A stretch of 64,000 nt of DNA from JAIBCC01 sp963763855. Lineage in GTDB: Bacteria; Acidobacteriota; Blastocatellia; Pyrinomonadales; Pyrinomonadaceae. Where the stretch lies: positions 6,390-70,389 of the forward strand of contig CAVXPU010000011.1 in NCBI GenBank assembly GCA_963763855.1, given 5' to 3'. The position numbers and the translations under genes are program-made. The notes beneath the pieces were generated by a model. That model did not search any database and was not told the origin of the DNA. It saw only the letters and a program-made list of their open reading frames with translations. Positions 16,658 to 25,552 of the stretch are shown here, one piece after another. Positions within the stretch are counted from its first letter, which is position 1; every line of letters begins with the position of its first letter.

Positions 16658-17440
16658 TTAGACCATTTCTCCGTAATTGCAGTTGAAAATACACGGCTGC
16701 GAATTTGCATGATGAAATTTCGCACAATAGACCTCTTTCAAACTCTTAAAACGCAGATAAATCTCTGCCGCCGATAGCATCGCGAGCGGTGGTGCGGTGA
16801 AATACACCCACCAAGCCGTCCAACTATTCGCGATTACTGCCGACGCGAAAGTTCGAGCAGGATTCATGCTCATTCCCGAAATCGGCGATTCAAGCGAGAT
16901 GTAGGCAAAAACCAAAAATCCTGCCAGAAACGGTGTAAAACGCGATAATCGTTTTGAATTTGTCGTAACCAAAACCATTGTCATCATCAAAAACGAAATG
17001 ATAAATTCCGCTGCAAACGAAACGCTTGTGCCCTGATTATTCGGCACGGTTACAACAAAATTCACCATCGAATCCGAAAGCCTTTTTCCCAAAATCAGCC
17101 ACGAAATAACTACTCCAATCGTTCCGCCGATGAACTGAAAAATTATGTAAAAGATCGCGTCCCAATTTTTGATTTTTCCCAGCCGCCAAAATGTCAAAGT
17201 TACCGCGGGATTTATGTGTGAACCAGATCGCTTTCCCCACGGCGACAGAAAAATTCCGATTGCCGTCATTCCCATCGCCAAACCCATTAAAACATTGCGA
17301 ACAAACGGATTAACAAAGACCAACGGCAATTCTGAACTGAACAGTGCCACGCCAAAAAAGCACGCCGAAATCATAAAGACACCCAAGCCCCAAGCCTCGC
17401 AAAAATATTCAAACCAATGATTTCGAAAAGATTCCAACAT
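16658..17440 (-). CDS. Aquaporin / MIP family channel
   Basis: The 260-aa membrane protein contains both half-helix motifs of the family, SGSHINPAVTL and SGMSMNPARTF, with six hydrophobic segments around them. The residue after the second NPA is Arg, as expected of the selectivity filter. It should conduct water or small solutes such as glycerol across the inner membrane; the two cannot be told apart here. The C-terminus is unusually long and Cys/His-rich (CAKFHHANSQPCIFNCNYGEMV). Confidence 0.9.
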   Translation of the reverse strand: MLESFRNHWFEYFCEAWGLGVFMISACFFGVALFSSELPLVFVNPFVRNVLMGLAMGMTAIGIFLSPWGKRSGSHINPAVTLTFWRLGKIKNWDAIFYIIFQFIGGTIGVVISWLILGKRLSDSMVNFVVTVPNNQGTSVSFAAEFIISFLMMTMVLVTTNSKRLSRFTPFLAGFLVFAYISLESPISGMSMNPARTFASAVIANSWTAWWVYFTAPPLAMLSAAEIYLRFKSLKEVYCAKFHHANSQPCIFNCNYGEMV

Positions 17441-17495
17441 CGTTTATCTCAATTCTTGAATCGCGTTTGAGCAGTTATTTATTCCAAAAGATTTG

Positions 17496-17565
17496 CACCA
17501 CAGAGACACCGAGGACACAATGAGAATTCAGGCAATTTCTTAAAAAACTTTGTGCCTCTGTGGTG
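17496..17565. repeat. Intergenic inverted-repeat element (CACAGAG family), copy 2
   Basis: The left arm CACCACAGAGACACCGAGGA pairs imperfectly with CTTTGTGCCTCTGTGGTG. It fills the gap between the aquaporin start and the subtilase stop. Confidence 0.8.
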
Positions 17566-17571
17566 AATAAT

Positions 17572-18999
17572 CTAACTAATCTGCAAGATGGAATTAAATC
17601 CGCCGTAGCCGTCTTCTTCCTTCATTCCGTTGAAGCGGTCTTCGATCCAATGTTCGCCATTTACGACAAATTTATAGCGATATTTTCCGATTGGAAGGAT
17701 TGGAATTTCCGCACGCCAAATTCCGTTTTTGCCTAACGCGAACTTCGTTTCCGACGAATTCCAACCATTGAAATCGCCAGATAAACAAACGCTTCGAGCA
17801 TAATCGTCGTGATGAAGGAAAACGATTTTGTCAGATTCGATGTATGGCGGTGTCAGAATTTCGTGGTCGAAAAAATGCATTTCATTGATGGCTTCTTCAA
17901 CCGCCAGATTTGCGTTCAAAACTCCAAAACCTTGTCGGACTGCTGGAAAATCTGCTAGACGTGAAGCGGTTGAAACTAGAATTCCTTTCACATTCGTCGG
18001 TGTCAGATCTGGATTTGCCTCGAGCATTTGGGCGATAACTGATGCGGTTATCGGGGCGGCAAAACTTGTTCCGTCAACGTGTTTGTAATGCGTTGCAACG
18101 ATTTGTCGATCGTGTAATTCTAGTTCTACCAATTGTTTAGCGGTATCGATGTCGGTCGACAAAATATATTCCGGCAGCTCGGCTCGTTCCCAATTTTCCA
18201 AGAATATCTTTCGAAAAGCGTAATTCGGCGTGTGTGCGATCAGCGAAAGTTTTTCAGCCATTTCGTAATCTTTCGTTTCGGGTAAAATCGGTGCGGCAAC
18301 AAACATCGCAGGTGCTATAATTTCAGGCTTTACTATGCCATCAATCGTTTCGCCATAATTCGAGTGATAAAGGTCGAATCCATTATCTTCGAACTGATTT
18401 TCGTCGGAATAACCGCCGACGGTAATAACCGATGGCGAATTCGCAGGCGGAATCGAACGCATTTCGCCCGAGTTCCCCGCAGCGACCGTTACGACCACTC
18501 CGAGTTTCACGAGTTCTTCCGCTAACTGATTGATTTTGCTCTCGTTAAACGAAACATCCATATCACCGCCGAGCGACATATTAACGATTCGAATATTGAA
18601 TTCCTCACGATTTTCGATTACCCAGAGCAATCCTTTTTCAATCGTTCTATCAGAAATCCGTCCGCTTTTGGAAACCTTTACCAAAACTAAATTCGCTTCC
18701 GAAACGAGTCCGCGATAGATGCCGTCGGAGAGATTTCCGTCGCCCGCACATGCAGCAACCGTCTGCGTTCCGTGCCAATGATGCGATTGCACCCACAAGC
18801 TTTCGAGCGATTTTTCTTCCCCCGAAACATCGTGAAATTTTACGATTCTACTTGCGAAATCTGGATGCGGATAAAAGCCCGAATCCAAGAATGCAATGGT
18901 CACGTCTTTGCCCGTAAATTCGGTTTTCGCATTTAATTTCTCCGCCGTCGGAATAACCGCAAAGCGATTTTGTCCGTGTAAATGATTGTGTGTAGCCAT
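17572..18999 (-). CDS. S8 subtilisin-like peptidase with C-terminal CBM48/AMPK-type glycogen-binding domain
   Basis: Starts at 18999 or 19014 are possible. The TTG at 19044 lies inside a terminator hairpin and is rejected. The catalytic triad is visible: Asp in AFLDSGFYPH, His in HHWHGTQTVA and Ser in DGTSFAAPIT, with the oxyanion Asn in AAGNSGE. No signal peptide precedes the domain, so the enzyme may be cytoplasmic. The last 85 residues (CLSGDFNGWNSS to KYRYKFVVNGEHWIED) form a CBM48-like glycogen/starch-binding fold. This combination is uncommon and could target proteolysis to polysaccharide granules. The gene is preceded by the sigma/anti-sigma locus on the same strand. Confidence 0.87.
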   Translation of the reverse strand: MATHNHLHGQNRFAVIPTAEKLNAKTEFTGKDVTIAFLDSGFYPHPDFASRIVKFHDVSGEEKSLESLWVQSHHWHGTQTVAACAGDGNLSDGIYRGLVSEANLVLVKVSKSGRISDRTIEKGLLWVIENREEFNIRIVNMSLGGDMDVSFNESKINQLAEELVKLGVVVTVAAGNSGEMRSIPPANSPSVITVGGYSDENQFEDNGFDLYHSNYGETIDGIVKPEIIAPAMFVAAPILPETKDYEMAEKLSLIAHTPNYAFRKIFLENWERAELPEYILSTDIDTAKQLVELELHDRQIVATHYKHVDGTSFAAPITASVIAQMLEANPDLTPTNVKGILVSTASRLADFPAVRQGFGVLNANLAVEEAINEMHFFDHEILTPPYIESDKIVFLHHDDYARSVCLSGDFNGWNSSETKFALGKNGIWRAEIPILPIGKYRYKFVVNGEHWIEDRFNGMKEEDGYGGFNSILQIS

Positions 19000-19011
19000 T
19001 CTTATTCCAAA

Positions 19012-19050
19012 CATAAAAAAAACGTCCTGAAAAATTGTTTTCAAGACGTT
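19012..19050 (-). terminator. Rho-independent terminator behind the anti-sigma gene
   Basis: AACGTCCTGAAAA (19021-19033) pairs with TTTTCAAGACGTT (19038-19050) with one wobble. On the minus strand the stem is followed by eight T residues. It separates the sigma/anti-sigma genes from the subtilase gene. The subtilase ATG lies directly at or behind the T-run, so it could also act as an attenuator. Confidence 0.85.
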
Positions 19051-19079
19051 TATTCCGTTTCGGTTTTTAATTATTCCAA

Positions 19080-19379
19080 TTATTCGACGGATTCGAGAGC
19101 TTTTTTCAGTCGATCTTTAGCATCGGAAGTTAGTGATAGGTGAATTTCTTCGTTTTCAATTCTTTCGTTTTGAATGGTGAAAACATCGTGCATAAAGCCG
19201 AGATTGGAAACATAGTTTTCGCAAGCCGAGCAGGTAAAAAGATGAATTTTGATTCGAATTCTTTCTGATAAAGCGAGTTTGCGATCGAGGGCGTAGGAAA
19301 AAAGCGGAGATATTGCTTTGCAGTCCTCCGTTTTTCTGGCGATCCAGAATTTGATAGTTTTTCTGAGATTTAGTCCCAT
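19080..19379 (-). CDS. Zinc-finger anti-sigma factor-like protein
   Basis: The 99-aa product has an HxxxC-x-x-C arrangement (KIHLFTCSACENYV) typical of the N-terminal zinc-binding anti-sigma domain, and no transmembrane helix. Its ATG shares one base with the stop that the adjacent ECF sigma gene would have after frame correction (TAATG), the classical coupling of sigma and anti-sigma genes. It probably binds and inhibits that sigma factor, possibly under redox control through the Cys pair. Confidence 0.75.
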   Translation of the reverse strand: MGLNLRKTIKFWIARKTEDCKAISPLFSYALDRKLALSERIRIKIHLFTCSACENYVSNLGFMHDVFTIQNERIENEEIHLSLTSDAKDRLKKALESVE

Positions 19380-19517
19380 TATTGTCCAGCCTTCCTAAAC
19401 CAATTTAAATCTATGCAACGACGCAGGTGCAATCGTGCACGATGCATCATAACCCAAAAATTATTTGATGAAATATCTAGAAAATTACAAATCTCGGGGG
19501 CTGTGAAACCGTCCATC

Positions 19518-19979
19518 TCACGCATTGTAAACAACGTAAGCCACTCTTTCGGGCAATTCGCTCAGGCAATGAGTTAAAATATCGCGAAATTCCGCGTGTT
19601 CCAAAACTTGTTCGGGGTTTTCGTTCCAGACAATTGGTCTAACGTCAGCCGACCAATGTCCTTTCCAAACGCCTTCTTCGCGAAATAAATAATCGTATGA
19701 CGACATATCGGCTTCTTCTTCAGTTAGTTCAACTTCGCGGCTCGATTTGCGATAAAAATCGATGATCTTATGTTTCAAAATGCCGCAAAGCCACGTTTTT
19801 TCTGACGATTTCTCCTCAAAATTATCCACGGATTGAATCGCTGAAAGCAGAGTTTCTTGAACCAAATCTTCAGCAGTTGCCTCATTGCGAACACGCGAAA
19901 ACGCGAAACCAAAAAGGTAATCGCCATATTCATCCACCCAAACCGATGGATTAAAGGATTTTGCCGTTGCCGAGATCAT
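19518..19979 (-). CDS. ECF RNA polymerase sigma factor, frameshifted near region 4
   Basis: Residues 1-150 carry sigma region 2 (DLVQETLLSAIQSV, WLCGILKHKIIDFYRK) and the start of region 4 (LTHCLSELPERVAYV), then stop prematurely. One extra base at 19532 breaks the frame. Without it the protein continues as FTMREMDGFTAPEICNFLDI and on through NNFWVMMHRARLHLRRC to a stop at 19379-19381, an intact HTH that ends exactly at the anti-sigma ATG. The native gene is therefore 19379-19979 (about 200 aa). It overlaps the upstream small gene by ATGA. Whether the lesion is real or a sequence error cannot be told. Confidence 0.8.
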   Translation of the reverse strand: MISATAKSFNPSVWVDEYGDYLFGFAFSRVRNEATAEDLVQETLLSAIQSVDNFEEKSSEKTWLCGILKHKIIDFYRKSSREVELTEEEADMSSYDYLFREEGVWKGHWSADVRPIVWNENPEQVLEHAEFRDILTHCLSELPERVAYVVYNA

Positions 19980-20134
19980 TTTTCGCGAATCATCTTGCCT
20001 ATTCTTTGCTTTAGGCTTTCGGGAGCCTTTTCCGAATTGACTGCCTTTTTCAAAATTCTTTTCAGTTTTTCGTTTTCGGCTCTAAGCTTTACGCGATCCA
20101 ATTCGTCAAGACTATTTTTATTCCCGTTAATCAT
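19976..20134 (-). CDS. 52-aa small basic protein ahead of ECF sigma gene
   Basis: The ATG at 20134 has AAGGTGAG about 8 nt upstream, better than in-frame sites at 20167 and 20194. The product is a charged helix (LDELDRVKLRAENEKLKRILKKAV), probably a short coiled coil, and ends KQRIGKMIREK. Its TGA overlaps the sigma gene ATG, so it is translationally coupled. It may be a co-regulator of the sigma factor. No family is recognised. Confidence 0.5.
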   Translation of the reverse strand: MINGNKNSLDELDRVKLRAENEKLKRILKKAVNSEKAPESLKQRIGKMIREK

Positions 20135-20392
20135 TCTTCTCTCACCTTTTCCTATCGTCTTTTCCATACCCGCTTTCTTAATTCCGCTAATCAAAATTTA
20201 TATTCCAATTTTTTAGCTTGCACGAATACGAAAGGTTTTGACGAAAAAAAATTTACTGAACGCCATATATTTATTGATATTTTCTCATATTTTCTGTTTT
20301 TTATAAAAAGTTTGTAAGGATTTTCGTTTTCAAACGACAAATGAGTGTAAGCCGTTATTTTACGATAAAAAAATATAAATAGGAGTTAGAAT

Positions 20393-20935
20393 ATGAATAC
20401 GCAAATTACCCCCGAAATCTTTGAAGCTGAAGCAATGATGCATATCGACGATTTATTTCGCACTGCAAAACGTTTGACGATGCACGAAGTGGACGCCGAA
20501 GATATAGTGCAGGAAACGTTTATGCAAGCCTGGAAATCATTTGATAAATACGAATTGGGAACGAATTGTCGGGCATGGTTATACAAAATCCTATTTCATA
20601 AATTCGAGCATCAACGTCGCAAAAAATACACGCAAGCCAAATACATCCAAGAAGCCGATGATCTGGTTTTTCTAAGTGCGGCGTATAACGAACCTATTCC
20701 AGAAAACTTGACCGATAAGCAAGTAATAACTGCATTAGACAAATTACCTGAACATTATAAAAGCGTGATTTTATTGGCGGACGTTCACGAATTTGACTAC
20801 AAAGAAGTTGCGGAAGTTTTGGAAATCCCAATTGGAACCGTAATGTCGCGTTTGAATCGAGCCAGAACTCAGTTGAAAAAATCTCTCGTCGGAGTGGCGA
20901 AAGCCTACGGAATTGGAGTTGCATCGGCTGCATAA
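20393..20935 (+). CDS. ECF family RNA polymerase sigma factor
   Basis: The 180-aa product has region 2 (DLFRTAKRLTMHEVDAEDIVQETFMQAWKSF) and region 4 (LDKLPEHYKSVILLADVHEFDYKEVAEVLEIPIGTVMSRLNRARTQLKK), both intact. GGAG lies 8-10 nt before the ATG. It is transcribed divergently from the small gene and sigma factor at 19379-20134; the shared 258-bp gap is AT-rich. No anti-sigma gene follows. A strong terminator closes the unit, so it is monocistronic. Confidence 0.9.
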   Translation: MNTQITPEIFEAEAMMHIDDLFRTAKRLTMHEVDAEDIVQETFMQAWKSFDKYELGTNCRAWLYKILFHKFEHQRRKKYTQAKYIQEADDLVFLSAAYNEPIPENLTDKQVITALDKLPEHYKSVILLADVHEFDYKEVAEVLEIPIGTVMSRLNRARTQLKKSLVGVAKAYGIGVASAA

Positions 20936-20968
20936 ATTATTCATTTTCCTCCTTTTGTAAAACTAGAA

Positions 20969-21004
20969 AGCGTTGAGACCTGAGCAATCTCAACGCTATT
21001 TTTT
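20969..21004 (+). terminator. Rho-independent terminator of the ECF sigma gene
   Basis: AGCGTTGAGA (20969-20978) pairs perfectly with TCTCAACGCT (20988-20997), followed by ATTTTTT. It lies 33 bp after the stop. Confidence 0.92.
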
Positions 21005-21037
21005 GTGAATTTCCCCCAGCGGAAGAATCAAGTCTCC

Positions 21038-21937
21038 TTACCAGCCAAGCTGACCCGGATCTTGTTTGTAATATGGTTCTTGCATCCCGTCGGTTCTGAG
21101 AAACGCAATTTTAAGTCCGTATTCATCGCGTTCAAGTCGGAAATTGTAATAATAGTGTTTTAACTCACGTTTTTTCTCATAGTTACCCGCAGCCCGGCAA
21201 TTATCTTTGCTAGTTAGAGTAGAGGTTTTCTCCTTGAAAACCAGTTTATCGCCTTGAACCCACCAGTTTCCGGTTGCATAACCGAAAATCTTGAGATTAC
21301 AACCGTAGAGCGATTGCGAAAGCAAATAACCGTTTTCAAATGTGCCGTTTGCATGGAGTTTGTAACCACTCAAATCACCGCTTGGATCTGCATATCCTCC
21401 CGTGCCGTCTGTGTATGTGATGCTCGAACCACGAATTCGGTAAAGCCATTCGCCGACCAAATTTTTCGCATCGGTTGTCGTATTCGATCCATTTTTGCCG
21501 GAAATCACCTCGCTGCTTGTTTGATTCAAAATATCGTCGTTTTTTCGGACATCCGCCAGCAATTTTGAAAGTTCACTATCGGGGTCGTTTTGGATTTGTT
21601 CGAGTAATCCGGCTTGAACTTTATCGTGCAATTCTTTTTGTTGTTCTGCGTTGAATGTATTCAAATTGCTCGGAATTGCCATTAGTTTCAAAGTCTCTTT
21701 GATTTCGGATTTATTGCCGCTTTTCCATTGTGTAATCAACAGTTTATTCAGCGTTTGCCTTTGTGTTTGATTAAACTTTCGATCCAAAGTCCATTCAAAG
21801 AAGACCCGCAGTTCATCTGATAATGCTTGCGTTAAAGGCGGATTACCTTTTGCCAAAATTGTGTCATTATTCTTTTGTGCATTAACCGAACAGCACATCA
21901 AAAATGCCGTTAAAAATAAAAATAAATATCTTTTCAT
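21038..21937 (-). CDS. Secreted protein of unknown function
   Basis: The 299-aa product has a signal peptide ending near CCSVNAQ. The middle is helical (FNQTQRQTLNKLL, EQQKELHDKVQAGLLEQI). The last half is beta-rich, beginning LVGEWLYRIRGSSITYTDGTGGYADPSGDLSGY and containing GTFENGYLL, which suggests a lipocalin-like barrel. It is not recognised beyond that. It stands alone between the ECF terminator and a palindromic element. Confidence 0.6.
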   Translation of the reverse strand: MKRYLFLFLTAFLMCCSVNAQKNNDTILAKGNPPLTQALSDELRVFFEWTLDRKFNQTQRQTLNKLLITQWKSGNKSEIKETLKLMAIPSNLNTFNAEQQKELHDKVQAGLLEQIQNDPDSELSKLLADVRKNDDILNQTSSEVISGKNGSNTTTDAKNLVGEWLYRIRGSSITYTDGTGGYADPSGDLSGYKLHANGTFENGYLLSQSLYGCNLKIFGYATGNWWVQGDKLVFKEKTSTLTSKDNCRAAGNYEKKRELKHYYYNFRLERDEYGLKIAFLRTDGMQEPYYKQDPGQLGW

Positions 21938-22040
21938 ATAAATTTTCGATTTCGTTTGAAATCGCCTCCCAATCCTTAACGCGTAGAAATTAAGGAAAGA
22001 CAGTCATCAATGAAAAGATTTTTTTTGAATTTATTTTTCT

Positions 22041-22119
22041 GCCCGCGAAACACGAAAAAAGAAGAGAAGTTTCAATGGTTTTGGTTTTACTTTAGCGACT
22101 TTTTGCGTATTTCGCGGGC
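22041..22119. repeat. Intergenic inverted-repeat element (GCGAAA family)
   Basis: GCCCGCGAAACACGAAAAAA at the left pairs with GCGTATTTCGCGGGC at the right. It lies immediately downstream of the kinase-TPR gene, whose stop is at 22129. Confidence 0.75.
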
Positions 22120-22128
22120 AAATAAAAA

Positions 22129-24810
22129 TCATTGCGGAAAACCTGCACGTCTCATCAGTTCGGCAAATCTTGAATCATTGCGGAGGTTTTCAAATCGCGG
22201 GTCGGCTTTGAAAAAAATGCCGAGTTTGGAGTTTTTGCGGATGGCGGTTTCTATTAATGCAAAGGCTTCGTCTTTTTGTCCTAAACCGGATAAAATTAGC
22301 GATTTTTCTTCGGATAGATCATCGTTTGGGGTAGCTAGTTTGTTGAGTTCTTCAATCATTTTCAGAGCGTCTTTTTTTCTGCCCGTTTCGGCGTAAATGT
22401 GACCAAGTGCGGCAATTACCGAACGGTCTTTCGGATTAAATCTGAGCACGTCTTCCCATTCCGAAATGGCTTCCTGATACATTTTTTTTTGCTCATAAAT
22501 CAAGCCTTGGTAGGAGTGAATAATCCAAAACTTTTCATCCATTTCGAGAACTTTTTGGCACTGCTCCATCGCCAAATCGTATTCGCCAATGTAGTAATAA
22601 ACCAAAACCGCGTCCGAATTGATAATCAGCGAAACGGGGTCAAGGTTGATCGCCAGTTTGATTTCACGCAATGCCTCTTCACGCCTGCCCATCGCTGCGA
22701 GATACATGCTAAACCAATGGTGTGCGGTGGCATAATTTGGGTTTAATTCGACGGCTTTGGCAAATTCGTGCCCCGCTTCTTCGTAATGAGCAAAGCCAAA
22801 ACCTTCGATAAAGGCGTGCGAGGCGTGTGCTTCGCCCAAATTATTGTTGAGTTTTAAGGCTTGCTGAACGGCTTCTTCGGCTTTGTCCAAAGCCTCCTGG
22901 GGCGACATAAATTGATAACCAAAAGCAACGATGTAACAATCGGCAAGTCCGACATAAGCAAGGGCAAAATCAGGGTCTGCTTTAACGGCTTGCTGGAAAA
23001 AACCAATCGCAGTTTTGTTTGCCTCCGGAATTCTTTTGTTCCAATAGTAACGACCTTTTAAGTAAAATTGGTAGGCTTCTGTATTTTCCGTATAGCGATT
23101 GGCAACGAGTTTTTCTTCGGTCAAAGTTGCCCGTAAGTGCCGCGACATTTGACGTGCGATTTCTTCTTGAATAACAACTAGATCCTTGATTTTCTGATTA
23201 TATTTTTCGCCCCACAAATGCCGATTATCAAGCGTATCAACCAACTCCGCACTGATGATAAGCGTGTCTCCGTGCTGGATAATTTTACCTGTCAAAACGG
23301 CTCGGACATTCATTTCCCTGCCAACGGCTTGCGGGTCAATTGCTTGCCCCTTGTAACGAAAAACCGAGCTACGGGCGATGACTTTAACGCCTTTCAACTG
23401 CGAAAGACTGTTTATCAAACTTTCCGCAATACCATCGGAAAGATATTCCATTTGCGGGTCGCCGCCCTCATTTACAAACGGCAAAACGGCTATCGAATCA
23501 ATTTCCGTCCGTGCGGGATTTTGCGAACTGAAAAGATAAAAACCGACACCGATCATGCCCGCTAAAACGACAAAAATCGCTGTAAACACAGCGTTCCTAG
23601 TGAATTCAGACCAATTTGCGAAACGCCCGACGTTTGAAGTTTGATGTTTTACTTCGCGGGTTTTGCCGTCAGAATCGGCAGGATTATCAGCGGAGATCGG
23701 AGAATAAAACGGAGCGGAAACGGGCAAACCGACTAGATAATTCTGAATATCCCGAGCAAAATCCTTGACTGAATCATATCTTTCGAATGTTTTTTTCCGC
23801 ATGGCTTTGTGAATAATCTTTTCCAAATCACCAATCTCAAAACCCAAATCCGCAATCGACTGTGGCTCGGTTTCACAAATCACGCGGGCAATTTCATGCG
23901 GTGCCCGGCTCGGAAATTTATACGGACGATTTTCAGTCAGAAGCTCAAAAAGCAAAACGCCTAAACTGTAAATGTCGCTGGAAGTCGTCAGAGTTTCTCC
24001 GCGAATTTGTTCTGGAGAAGCATATTCGGGCGTCATCAAACGCCAAACTGAAGCCGTCGGCTCAATTGTGTCGGGCGAAAGTTCGGGATCAAGGATTTTT
24101 GCGATTCCAAAATCGAGCAGTTTCGGCGTTCCATCGCTAGTTACCATAATATTCGCGGGCTTCAAATCGCGGTGAATGATCGAATGTTTATGTGCATATT
24201 CAACCGCCGAACAGACCCAGAGAAAAATTTCCAAACGCTCGTGGACCGCGAGTTTTCTTTCTATACAAAATTGATTTATCGGCTGCCCTTCAACATATTC
24301 CATCACAAAAAATGGCAAGCCATCGTCGGTTGTGCCACCGTCAAGCAGATGTGCAATATTCGGATGTTCAAGCGTAGCAAGGATTTGCCGTTCGTGACGA
24401 AAGCGTTTGAGAATAAAATCGGTGTCCATTCCGCGTTTGATTAGTTTGATCGCAACTTTCTTTTTGAATTCACTGTCGTCGCGTTCGGCAAGAAAGACGG
24501 CACCCATTCCACCGCGTCCAAGCTCCTTGATTAAGCGATATTTTCCGACCTGTTTTCCGATTAATGTTGGGACAGAAGGATTTTCGGTGTCGTCAAGAAT
24601 TTGGTGAAACGGAGAGGTATCAAAAACAGGTGAGGAGATAAAATCCACGGCTTTTTCATCTGCAAGAATTAGTTTTTCAATTTTCAGGCGTAAAACCTCG
24701 TCGCCTTTGCAGACTTCAACAAGGTAAGCGACGCGTTCCGCTGGGGGCAGTTCGACGGCTTTTTCAAAAATATCATCGATTTTTTGCCATTCCAAATTTT
24801 CCATTCCCAT
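22129..24810 (-). CDS. Membrane Ser/Thr protein kinase with TolB-like and TPR domains
   Basis: Starts at 24828 (TTG, overlapping the sigma gene stop), 24810 or 24804 are possible. The kinase domain has VAIKLIKRG, HRDLKPANIM, DFGIAK and the activation loop MTPEYASPEQIRGE, so it should be active. A transmembrane helix (AVFTAIFVVLAGMIGVGFYLF) follows at about 410-430. The outer part begins IAVLPFVNEGGDPQMEYLSDGIAESLINSLSQ, a TolB-type domain common in kinase/adenylate cyclase sensors, and ends with about seven TPR repeats. This architecture with an adjoining ECF gene is typical of Acidobacteriota and Planctomycetes. It likely phosphorylates the sigma factor or its partners. Confidence 0.9.
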   Translation of the reverse strand: MGMENLEWQKIDDIFEKAVELPPAERVAYLVEVCKGDEVLRLKIEKLILADEKAVDFISSPVFDTSPFHQILDDTENPSVPTLIGKQVGKYRLIKELGRGGMGAVFLAERDDSEFKKKVAIKLIKRGMDTDFILKRFRHERQILATLEHPNIAHLLDGGTTDDGLPFFVMEYVEGQPINQFCIERKLAVHERLEIFLWVCSAVEYAHKHSIIHRDLKPANIMVTSDGTPKLLDFGIAKILDPELSPDTIEPTASVWRLMTPEYASPEQIRGETLTTSSDIYSLGVLLFELLTENRPYKFPSRAPHEIARVICETEPQSIADLGFEIGDLEKIIHKAMRKKTFERYDSVKDFARDIQNYLVGLPVSAPFYSPISADNPADSDGKTREVKHQTSNVGRFANWSEFTRNAVFTAIFVVLAGMIGVGFYLFSSQNPARTEIDSIAVLPFVNEGGDPQMEYLSDGIAESLINSLSQLKGVKVIARSSVFRYKGQAIDPQAVGREMNVRAVLTGKIIQHGDTLIISAELVDTLDNRHLWGEKYNQKIKDLVVIQEEIARQMSRHLRATLTEEKLVANRYTENTEAYQFYLKGRYYWNKRIPEANKTAIGFFQQAVKADPDFALAYVGLADCYIVAFGYQFMSPQEALDKAEEAVQQALKLNNNLGEAHASHAFIEGFGFAHYEEAGHEFAKAVELNPNYATAHHWFSMYLAAMGRREEALREIKLAINLDPVSLIINSDAVLVYYYIGEYDLAMEQCQKVLEMDEKFWIIHSYQGLIYEQKKMYQEAISEWEDVLRFNPKDRSVIAALGHIYAETGRKKDALKMIEELNKLATPNDDLSEEKSLILSGLGQKDEAFALIETAIRKNSKLGIFFKADPRFENLRNDSRFAELMRRAGFPQ

Positions 24811-24824
24811 TGGCAGAATTCGTT

Positions 24825-25391
24825 TCAAATCCCGCTAATTTCCTGATAAAGCCAAGCTCGAGCGACACGCCATTGCCTAATCACCGTCGCTTCGCTGACA
24901 CCCAAAACCTCCGCAGTTTCAGGAATTGAAAGTCCGCCAAAATATCTCAATTCAACTAAACGGCTTCGCTTTGGTTCAAGTTCCGCAAGTTTGTTTAACG
25001 CGGCATCAAGTTCGATCAAACTGCTCGCCTTTTCGGTCGAAACATCAATAAAACCCGCATCAATCGAGATTGTTTCAACTCCCGCACCGCGTTTGTCAGC
25101 TAAATGTCGGCGGGCATGATCAACCAAAATTCGACGCATTGCCTGTGCAGCAACGCCAAAAAAATGAGCCCGATTTTGCCATTTTACACGACTCTGATCA
25201 ATAAATTTTAAATATGCTTCGTTGACGAGAGCCGTCGTTTGCAACGTGTGCGATTCGCGTTCGCCCCTTAAATATCGATGGGCAATGTGGTGTAATTCAC
25301 GAAAAACCAGCGGCATGAGTTCATCCAATGCCTCTTTATTTCCGTCGCTCCATTTCAACAAAAGTTTCGTTACATCGTGCGACGTTTCCAT
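24825..25391 (-). CDS. ECF sigma factor coupled to the Ser/Thr kinase
   Basis: The 188-aa product contains LVNEAYLKFIDQSRVKWQNRAHFFGVAAQAMRRILVDHARRHLADKRG, the hallmark of the ECF group that lacks an anti-sigma factor and pairs with a Ser/Thr kinase. The region 4 HTH reads LSIPETAEVLGVSEATVIRQWRVARAWL. Its stop lies within a few bases of the kinase start, so the two are translationally coupled. Control by kinase phosphorylation is inferred from this family pairing. Confidence 0.9.
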   Translation of the reverse strand: METSHDVTKLLLKWSDGNKEALDELMPLVFRELHHIAHRYLRGERESHTLQTTALVNEAYLKFIDQSRVKWQNRAHFFGVAAQAMRRILVDHARRHLADKRGAGVETISIDAGFIDVSTEKASSLIELDAALNKLAELEPKRSRLVELRYFGGLSIPETAEVLGVSEATVIRQWRVARAWLYQEISGI

Positions 25392-25485
25392 TTTTATTCA
25401 GCAAATGCTAGTTTTTTTTCAATAAATTTAGTTAAATTCTACCATATTTTGCTGATCGATTTACGAAAAGTTTAATGGCTTGATC

Positions 25486-25516
25486 AAAAAAAAAACACCG
25501 AAATAATCCGGTGTTT
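25486..25516 (-). terminator. Rho-independent terminator behind the DoxX gene
   Basis: On the minus strand AAACACCG pairs with CGGTGTTT around a short loop and runs into ten T residues. It lies 37 bp after the DoxX stop at 25553 and insulates the sigma/kinase genes. Confidence 0.88.
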
Positions 25517-25552
25517 CAACGATTTTCTTAAATTTTTTGTAAAATCCCCGAT

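Noticed and set aside
19021..19044. TTG 19044 as start of the subtilase
   Set aside because: It lies within the stem of a clear terminator and would add 15 residues without signal-peptide character.
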